Shown here in pieces: positions 43,584-48,946 of a stretch of 48,946 nucleotides of DNA (position 1 is its first letter; every line of letters starts with the position of its first letter). The notes under the pieces are model-generated. The model was given only the letters and a program-made list of their open reading frames with translations, did not search any database and was not told where the DNA came from. Position numbers and translations under genes: made by a program. This DNA comes from an uncultured Mucilaginibacter sp. (GTDB lineage Bacteria; Bacteroidota; Bacteroidia; Sphingobacteriales; Sphingobacteriaceae), in the NCBI RefSeq assembly GCF_946481715.1, contig NZ_CAMLOV010000019.1:1-48946 (forward strand), in the 5' to 3' direction.

Positions 43584-43721
43584 CGTCATTGCGAGGAACG
43601 AAGCAATCTCCCGATTTGCATATCGGTTATGCATAGCTTAGAGATTATTGATGCTTTAATTTTTGTTTTAAGGTATCAATGAGCTCCCTTTGGTCGGTTG
43701 TCTTCGTTCCTCGCAATGACG
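43584..43721. repeat. Dispersed palindromic repeat, family A, copy 6, split by a 55-base insert
   Basis: The left part to 43646 and the right part from 43702 match the copy at 40523. Between them is an extra block at 43647-43701 whose first 34 bases are themselves a near-palindrome (ATTGAT...ATCAAT). It is in the ilvC-leuC spacer. Confidence 0.8.
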
Positions 43722-43730
43722 CGTGGTTTT

Positions 43731-43766
43731 TGGCTTTCGCCTTTTACCTTTCGGCTTTCGCCTTGT
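43731..43766. repeat. CTTTCGCCTTTTACCTTT simple repeat, family D, copy 2
   Basis: TTTCGCCTTTTACCTTTCGG followed by another CTTTCGCCTT unit just after the end of ilvC; 20 bases (43734-43753) are identical to 41463-41482. Confidence 0.7.
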
Positions 43767-43767
43767 A

Positions 43768-44826
43768 TTATGCTTCTACAGCCTGGTTCTCAGGGCGTAA
43801 GCTGCGTACAGTTTTGCCGGCTTGCCATAATTCGCTTTCGCGTAATTCTGCTAATTCAGCATCTAATTTTTCGCGGTAATCATCTTTACTGTTGCTATCG
43901 ATAGATTTTTGCGATTCAACACCGGTTGCAACGCTTTTGTAAAGGTCTTCAAATACCGGCTTAGTAGCATCACGGAATTTCTTCCACCAATCCAACGCGC
44001 CACGCTGTGCAGTGGTTGAGCAGTTGGCGTACATCCAGTCCATACCGTTTTCTGCAACCAATGGCATTAACGATTGGGTTAATTCTTCTACAGTTTCGTT
44101 GAAAGACTCTGAAGGTGAGTGGCCATTAGCACGCAATACTTCGTATTGTGCAGCGAAGATACCCTGAATACAACCCATCAGCGTACCACGCTCGCCGGTT
44201 AAATCGCTGAATACTTCTTTACGGAAATCGGTTTCGAACAGGTAACCGCTGCCCACAGCAATACCTAAAGCGATAACACGCTCAAAAGCCCTGCCTGTAG
44301 CATCCTGGAAGATAGCGTAGCTTGAGTTTAAGCCACGGCCCTGTAAAAACATGCGGCGTAATGATGTACCCGAACCTTTTGGAGCAACCAAAAATACATC
44401 CACATCAGCAGGAGGGATGATGCCGGTTTGCTCGTTAAAAGTGATACCGAAACCATGAGAAAAGTATAATGCTTTGCCCGGAGTTAAGTGTTTTTTAACG
44501 GTTGGCCATAAAGCTATCTGTGCAGCATCGCTTAATAAATAGCAAATAACGGTTCCTCTTTCAAGGGCCTCTTCAATTTCAAAAAGGGTTTCGCCGGGTA
44601 CAAAGCCGTCAGCGATAGCTTTATCCCATGTTTTTGAATTTTTACGCTGGCCAACAATTACGTTGATACCGTTGTCTTTTTGATTGAGCGCCTGGCCCGG
44701 GCCTTGAACGCCGTAGCCAATTACTGCTACAACTTCGTTTTTTAAAACGTCCTGAGCTTTTGATAAAGGGAACTCCTCGCGGGTTACTACATTTTCTTCA
44801 CTACCGCCGAAATTTAGTTTTGCCAT
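43768..44826 (-). CDS. ilvC: Ketol-acid reductoisomerase
   Basis: A 352-residue KARI of the short (class I) type, converting acetolactate and acetohydroxybutyrate to dihydroxy acids. It has the Rossmann motif VIGYGVQGPGQA, GQRKNSKTWDKA for NADP(H) binding, the catalytic DVFLVAPKGSGTSLR region and the C-terminal knotted helices with DLTGERGTLMG and ELTQSLMPLV. Between ilvH and ilvC the operon carries an unrelated membrane-protein gene. Confidence 0.96.
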   Translation of the reverse strand: MAKLNFGGSEENVVTREEFPLSKAQDVLKNEVVAVIGYGVQGPGQALNQKDNGINVIVGQRKNSKTWDKAIADGFVPGETLFEIEEALERGTVICYLLSDAAQIALWPTVKKHLTPGKALYFSHGFGITFNEQTGIIPPADVDVFLVAPKGSGTSLRRMFLQGRGLNSSYAIFQDATGRAFERVIALGIAVGSGYLFETDFRKEVFSDLTGERGTLMGCIQGIFAAQYEVLRANGHSPSESFNETVEELTQSLMPLVAENGMDWMYANCSTTAQRGALDWWKKFRDATKPVFEDLYKSVATGVESQKSIDSNSKDDYREKLDAELAELRESELWQAGKTVRSLRPENQAVEA

Positions 44827-44837
44827 TGTATTGATTT

Positions 44838-44875
44838 TTGTGATTACACCGATTTTTGTTGATTACACCGATGTG
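44838..44875. repeat. GATTACACCGAT short repeat, family C, in the ilvC-upstream spacer
   Basis: TGATTACACCGAT (44841-44853) and GATTACACCGAT (44861-44872) are tandem copies. The same unit is at 45741 and 48230, and diverged forms (GATTTCACCGAT) at 48169 and 48249. Confidence 0.75.
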
Positions 44876-44920
44876 TTTGTTGTTTTACGTTTATACTTTG
44901 ATTAATAACTCTAAACTATT

Positions 44921-45730
44921 TTAATAAATGCCCCAGTTGTATTTCATCGATTCCAGCTTGGGGACTAAACCGGTATTGTTCTCGTCTGCTTCCGAAACGA
45001 ATATTTTAATGATATCGCCCTCTTTTTTACCATTCACAGCTAACAGGTCGGTCGTGGTTGATTTCCCGAATACCTTGCTCTTAAACTCATTAAGGTAATA
45101 ATAATGAACCTGTATGTTTTGCTTTAACCGTGACATGGGCAAGCCACCGGAAGTGGATTCGACCGCAACCAGGTAAGCATCCTTGACCATCCCTGTTTTA
45201 AATAAATTGTAAACCCGCAGCGCCGGAATAAGCCCTATTAACAAAATTGGCAAGCCAATTAATAAAAATATAGCCGGCATCATATAAAACATCGTTATAG
45301 GGAATGAAAACGGTTCGAGACCTTTTATTACCGACTGGTTTCTGTAAACAAATACAAAAGCTGTTTTGCTGGTGTCTATGCCAAGCGTTGTAATTTGTTC
45401 TAAACCCAGCGTTTCAAATTTGTCCTCCACAATCTTTCCTCCGTCGTCATATTTATAACTCAACACTACAGGGTTTTCGCCGTTATAGCTCACATTGTTT
45501 ATCTTTTTGATGAAGGTGATCTTAGCTGCTTTTTCGATGCCATTTTGTTCAATTGCTTTGTAATCGTACTTTTCGTAGGGCTCTGCTGTTGTAAAAGAAA
45601 GGATGGTTATCAATGGCAACATTACAAAAACAGAAAGCGCAGTAAATATTAGCCCGATTATAGATACCCGGCGTTGGCCCTTCAGCAATCCGAAGAGTAT
45701 ACTTAAACTTACTTTGCGCTTTTCGTTCAT
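44921..45730 (-). CDS. DUF3592-like membrane protein inserted between ilvH and ilvC
   Basis: A 269-residue protein with two hydrophobic segments (about 22-46 and 146-172) enclosing an external ~100-residue domain (KYDYKAIEQNGIEKAAKITF), and a C-terminal soluble domain with YYYLNEFKSKVFGKSTT. The pattern, two helices and repeated beta-rich modules with a NxxVxY feature, resembles DUF3592-type proteins, but the call is weak. No link to amino-acid synthesis is apparent; its spacers carry the same GATTACACCGAT repeats as its neighbours, so a late insertion by recombination is possible. Confidence 0.7.
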   Translation of the reverse strand: MNEKRKVSLSILFGLLKGQRRVSIIGLIFTALSVFVMLPLITILSFTTAEPYEKYDYKAIEQNGIEKAAKITFIKKINNVSYNGENPVVLSYKYDDGGKIVEDKFETLGLEQITTLGIDTSKTAFVFVYRNQSVIKGLEPFSFPITMFYMMPAIFLLIGLPILLIGLIPALRVYNLFKTGMVKDAYLVAVESTSGGLPMSRLKQNIQVHYYYLNEFKSKVFGKSTTTDLLAVNGKKEGDIIKIFVSEADENNTGLVPKLESMKYNWGIY

Positions 45731-45739
45731 TATTATTTA

Positions 45740-45753
45740 TGATTACACCGATT
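45740..45753. repeat. GATTACACCGAT short repeat, family C
   Basis: A single GATTACACCGATT copy at 45741-45753 in the 63-base spacer between ilvH and the membrane-protein gene. Confidence 0.7.
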
Positions 45754-45793
45754 CTTTTCTTGATTGTTGGCTCTTTTCTCTTGCCTCTAATCC

Positions 45794-46399
45794 CTACATC
45801 GTAAATACTTTTTGCCCCTTGTTCAAATATTCGTTTTCCATAACATCTTCACCTGGTTCCAGCCTTTCAAATTCGCGGAGCTTGCTGTTAAAGCCGTCGC
45901 TTTTTTTGATGATAGCAACCCGGGCACTGCGTACAAATTCAATCAGACCATAAGGCTGAAGGATTTTGATGAGGTTGTCCGTTTCCTCCCGGTGGCCGGT
46001 GGTTTCAAACACGGTGTAATCCTTGCGGATCACTACCGCGCGGGCACCATTCTCGCGCAGCAAACGCTCTACGCTTACCTTCTCGGCAATAACATCTGTG
46101 CTCATTTTGTAAAGCGCCATTTCCTGCCAAACCACATCCTCGTTGGTATGGTAGTATACTTTAAGCACTTCCACCTGTTTCTCTATCTGGCGGGTAAGCT
46201 TGCGCACCACATCTTCAGATTCAGTGATCACGATGTTGAAACGGTGGATGCTTTCGATCTCCGATGGAGAAGTGTTCAGGCTATCAATATTGATCTTACG
46301 GCGGGTGAATATGATGGCAATACGGTTTAATAAACCTATCTGGTTCTCCGTATAAACCGTTATGTTAAATTCCTGCTTGCCGTTATCTATGGTTTCCAT
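45794..46399 (-). CDS. ilvH: Acetolactate synthase small (regulatory) subunit
   Basis: A 201-residue regulatory subunit. The N-terminal ACT domain reads FNITVYTENQIGLLNRIA (residues 11-28) with NIDSLNTSPSE, the valine-binding segment; a second ACT-like domain follows (ERLLRENGARAVVIRKDYTVFETTGH). It is about 40 residues longer than the E. coli IlvH, because of the C-terminal extension after ~165 (SDGFNSKLREFERLEPGEDV). It should activate and give valine sensitivity to IlvB, encoded immediately upstream. Confidence 0.93.
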   Translation of the reverse strand: METIDNGKQEFNITVYTENQIGLLNRIAIIFTRRKINIDSLNTSPSEIESIHRFNIVITESEDVVRKLTRQIEKQVEVLKVYYHTNEDVVWQEMALYKMSTDVIAEKVSVERLLRENGARAVVIRKDYTVFETTGHREETDNLIKILQPYGLIEFVRSARVAIIKKSDGFNSKLREFERLEPGEDVMENEYLNKGQKVFTM

Positions 46400-46410
46400 G
46401 TTATATCTTT

Positions 46411-46471
46411 TTAAGTCCCCTCCTTTGAAGAGGATTACTACGTGAGGGCTTCGCCGTTTAGGTGAGGCTTT
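46411..46471. repeat. Short GC/T-rich imperfect palindromes in the ilvB-ilvH spacer (family B-like)
   Basis: CCCCTCCTTTGAAGAGG and the GTGAGGGCTTCGCCGTTTAGGTGAGG segment resemble degraded family B elements. The spacer is 73 bases. Confidence 0.5.
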
Positions 46472-46472
46472 C

Positions 46473-48221
46473 TTATTTTAATCTTATCTCGCTTACGCTG
46501 CAACCTTGTGGTACCATCGGGAATACGTTATTCTCTTTGGTAACCATTACTTCTAAAAGGAATGCGCCTTTGTGGCTCATCATTTCGTTTAATGCAGGGA
46601 TCAAAGCCTCGCGTTCCGAAATTGATTTCCCATCAATACCGTAGCCTTTTGCCACCATCACAAAATCAGGGCTTTGGATATCCACGAAAGAGTAGCGGCG
46701 CTCGTTAAACAGTTCCTGCCACTGGCGTACCATGCCCAGGAAACGGTTGTTAAGGATGATGATCTTCACATCAACTTTGCTTTGCATAATGGTACCCAAT
46801 TCCTGCAAGGTCATCTGGAACCCGCCATCGCCGATAATGGCTACAACATCACGCTCCTGCGCACCAAATTTTGCGCCTATAGCAGCCGGGAGGGCAAAGC
46901 CCATAGTACCCAAACCACCACTGGTAACATTGCTGCGGGTTTTGTTGAGTTTGGCATAGCGGCAAGCCACCATCTGGTGCTGGCCTACATCGGTAACAAT
47001 AACGGCATCGCCTTTCGTGATCTCGTTCAGTTGTTTGATCACCTCGCCCATGGTCATTTCGCCGCTTTCGGGATTCAATTCTTTATGAATAACCGCGTCA
47101 ACTTCTTGTCGGGTATATTCGGCGAAGGTTTCAAGCCACTCGGTGTGGTTCTTCCCTTCAATCAGAGCCGTTAATAAAGGCAGTGTTTCTTTACAATCGC
47201 CCCAAACAGGTACGGTTGATTTTACGTTTTTGTCGATCTCCGCCGGGTCGATATCCAAATGGACAACTTTTGCCTGTTTAGCGTATTTATCTAGGCGGCC
47301 GGTTACGCGGTCGTCGAAACGCATGCCTATGGCGATCAATACGTCGCAATCATTGGTCAGCACGTTTGGCCCGTAGTTGCCGTGCATACCCAGCATCCCT
47401 ACGTTTTGCGGATGATCTGTTGGGATAGCGCCTGCACCAAGTACAGTCCACGCCGCGGGGATGCCACTTTTTTCTACAAAGGCTTTAAATTCCTGCTCGG
47501 CACTGCCTAATATTACGCCCTGTCCCCAAATGATAAATGGTTTTTTGGCGCTATTGATCAGTTCTGCAGCTTCCTGTATATACTGTGGGCGAACGATAGG
47601 TTTTGGCCTGTAGCTACGGATATGGTTACATTTTACATAACCTTCGTAGCTGAATTTCTGTATCTGCGCGTTCTTGGTGATATCAATTAAGACCGGACCC
47701 GGGCGGCCACTTTTGGCTATATAGAATGCCTTGGCGATAACTTCCGGTATTTCGGTAGCATCCGTTACCTGGTAGTTCCATTTGGTAACCGGGGTGGTGA
47801 TGTTTATTACATCTGTTTCCTGGAAAGCATCGGTGCCCAAAAGGTGCGCGAACACCTGCCCGGTGATACAAACCAATGGCGTGCTGTCTATCTGCGCATC
47901 GGCTAAGCCGGTAACTAAGTTGGTAGCACCAGGCCCGCTGGTAGCAAATACTACACCCACTTTGCCCGAAGTACGCGCATAGCCCTGGCCAGCATGTATA
48001 CCGCCCTGCTCATGACGAACCAGGATATGGTTCAGTTTGTCGTTGTAATCGTATAGCGCATCATAAATTGGCATGATAGCGCCGCCGGGGTAACCAAAAA
48101 TGGTTTCCACACCTTCCACAATCAAAGCCTCTAATAAAGCTACCGACCCTGAAACTTCTACGGCTTGTGATTTCACCGATTTTTCTTCGATTACGCCTAT
48201 TTCCTGTGTGATTGTTTCCAT
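46473..48221 (-). CDS. ilvB: Acetolactate synthase large (catalytic) subunit
   Basis: A 582-residue TPP-dependent enzyme making acetolactate and acetohydroxybutyrate. It has YPGGAIMPIYDAL near residue 44, the catalytic Glu in RHEQGGIHAGQGYAR, the FAD/central domain, and the TPP motif GDGGFQMTLQELGT with NN about 26 residues later. Homology begins around SGSVALLEALIVEG (residue 24). The first ~23 residues are translated from repeat-family-C-like DNA (units GATTTCACCGAT and CGATTACGCC on the plus strand), see findings. The regulatory subunit gene follows. Confidence 0.95.
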   Translation of the reverse strand: METITQEIGVIEEKSVKSQAVEVSGSVALLEALIVEGVETIFGYPGGAIMPIYDALYDYNDKLNHILVRHEQGGIHAGQGYARTSGKVGVVFATSGPGATNLVTGLADAQIDSTPLVCITGQVFAHLLGTDAFQETDVINITTPVTKWNYQVTDATEIPEVIAKAFYIAKSGRPGPVLIDITKNAQIQKFSYEGYVKCNHIRSYRPKPIVRPQYIQEAAELINSAKKPFIIWGQGVILGSAEQEFKAFVEKSGIPAAWTVLGAGAIPTDHPQNVGMLGMHGNYGPNVLTNDCDVLIAIGMRFDDRVTGRLDKYAKQAKVVHLDIDPAEIDKNVKSTVPVWGDCKETLPLLTALIEGKNHTEWLETFAEYTRQEVDAVIHKELNPESGEMTMGEVIKQLNEITKGDAVIVTDVGQHQMVACRYAKLNKTRSNVTSGGLGTMGFALPAAIGAKFGAQERDVVAIIGDGGFQMTLQELGTIMQSKVDVKIIILNNRFLGMVRQWQELFNERRYSFVDIQSPDFVMVAKGYGIDGKSISEREALIPALNEMMSHKGAFLLEVMVTKENNVFPMVPQGCSVSEIRLK

Positions 48222-48262
48222 TTCTTTTTGATTACACCGATGATTTTAGATTTCACCGATTT
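48169..48262. repeat. Family C repeat array extending from the ilvD-ilvB spacer into the 5' end of ilvB
   Basis: GATTTCACCGAT (48169-48180), CGATTACGCC (48188 on), GATTACACCGAT (48230-48241) and GATTTCACCGAT (48249-48260) are four related units. The first two lie within the ilvB reading frame, the others in the 92-base spacer. Confidence 0.7.
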
Positions 48263-48313
48263 TATTATTCTATTCTGTTAATTCTCTAAGTCTGTAAATT
48301 TTGATTCAGGCAC

Positions 48314-48946
48314 CTACGGCATTTCATCTGTTACGCAACCTTCTGCAGCCGATGTAACGGTTTTTGCATAACGGTATAGCAGCCCCTTGGTAACTTTAAG
48401 TGCCGGTTGTTGCCATGCTGCCTTGCGGGCCGCCATTTCTTCGTCCGACAGGATCACATTAATTTTATTGGTCGTAGCATCAATGATAATCTTGTCTTCG
48501 TCTTTAATGAGGCCAATGGCACCGCCGTCGAAAGCTTCCGGAGTGATGTGGCCTACCACAAAGCCATGTGTTCCACCGCTAAAGCGGCCATCGGTAATCA
48601 ACGCTACCGAACTACCCAAACCTGCACCAAATATAGCCGAGGTTGGTTTCAACATCTCGGGCATGCCCGGTGCACCTTTAGGACCTACGTTGCGGATAAC
48701 TACTACATCTCCTTTTTGTACGCGGCCGCTTTGGATGCCTGCGATCAGTTCAAACTCGCCATCAAATACACGGGCAGGGCCTTCAAAATGAGTGCCTTCT
48801 TTACCGCTGATTTTGGCTACACTACCACCTTCGGCAATGTTGCCATAAAGTATTTGAAGGTGGCCGGTAGCCTTTATCGGGTTCTCTGCCGGGAAGATGA
48901 TCTTTTGGGTATCGAAGCTCATTTCGGGCACCGACTCTAAATTTTC
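48314..48946 (-). CDS. ilvD: Dihydroxy-acid dehydratase, C-terminal part (cut by window edge)
   Basis: About 210 residues of the C-terminal part are present, open through the right edge; a GTG near 48931 is not a real start because the frame continues upstream. The visible segment holds [55 protein letters not shown] and the C-terminal alkaline-loop sequences of the IlvD/Edd family. It converts dihydroxy acids to 2-oxo acids for valine, isoleucine and leucine. It is the first visible gene of the operon; the promoter lies outside the window. Confidence 0.96.
   Translation of the reverse strand, partial: ENLESVPEMSFDTQKIIFPAENPIKATGHLQILYGNIAEGGSVAKISGKEGTHFEGPARVFDGEFELIAGIQSGRVQKGDVVVIRNVGPKGAPGMPEMLKPTSAIFGAGLGSSVALITDGRFSGGTHGFVVGHITPEAFDGGAIGLIKDEDKIIIDATTNKINVILSDEEMAARKAAWQQPALKVTKGLLYRYAKTVTSAAEGCVTDEMP

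Noticed and set aside
1..48946. tRNA or rRNA genes
   Set aside because: I looked for tRNA T-arm and acceptor patterns and conserved rRNA stretches while reading and saw none; a covariance search would be decisive.

Overview
The window looks like a chromosomal segment from a Bacteroidota bacterium, most likely of the Sphingobacteriaceae (Mucilaginibacter/Pedobacter type). The evidence is the lipoprotein-type TamA (TamL) paired with TamB, an FHS-family sugar permease, the ilvD-ilvB-ilvH-ilvC-leuC-leuD-leuB-leuA-ilvA gene order, a CrtI/CrtB/CrtY/CrtZ carotenoid set, many Sec or lipoprotein leaders, and several exact TAnnTTTG -7 promoter elements of the Bacteroidota sigma-A type. Genus assignment is inference. 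I see no rRNA, tRNA, CRISPR array, prophage or insertion sequence.

Layout. 1-7,678 (minus strand): envelope biogenesis, tamB then tamL with a 4-base overlap, followed by the start of a retropepsin-like aspartic protease cut by the window edge. 7,827-12,150: an archaemetzincin-like lipoprotein divergent from dnaE. 12,147-14,651: an HxlR regulator divergent from a short-chain dehydrogenase, two small paralogous membrane proteins, and thioredoxin. 14,774-20,327 (minus): a DUF2807 surface/periplasmic protein, an M1 aminopeptidase with a small secreted partner, a palindromic-repeat cluster, and a CocE/NonD-type serine hydrolase. 20,328-22,237: a GC-rich gene-free stretch and two tandem secreted cysteine-containing paralogues of unknown function. 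22,388-24,306: lipoamide dehydrogenase and carotene hydroxylase crtZ. 24,310-29,733: uncharacterised membrane, DUF2007 and TPR proteins and a sugar permease. 29,897-31,725: murB and an ECF-like sigma factor with a clear terminator. 31,881-35,764: the carotenoid locus, crtI divergent from crtB-(unknown secreted protein)-crtY-(cytochrome b5). 36,008 to the right edge (minus): the branched-chain amino acid operon, from the 3' part of ilvD to ilvA, closed by an intrinsic terminator.

How the genes fit together. The right-hand 13 kb encodes a near-complete route from pyruvate and threonine to valine, isoleucine and leucine precursors (IlvA, IlvBH, IlvC, IlvD, LeuA, LeuCD, LeuB); the final transaminase is not here. 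Three non-canonical genes are embedded: two SAM-dependent methyltransferases flanking leuB and one membrane protein between ilvH and ilvC. All but one of the operon's intergenic spacers carry a member of one of five dispersed repeat families, some of which supply stop codons or part of a coding sequence. The crt genes can convert GGPP to phytoene, lycopene, beta-carotene and (with crtZ 8 kb away) zeaxanthin; crtE is not in the window.

The observations I rate highest are the repeat-filled spacers of the ilv-leu operon, the two methyltransferases in that operon, the cytochrome b5 and unknown secreted protein in the carotenoid operon, and the HxlR/SDR inverted repeat. I found no clear new defence or mobile system.
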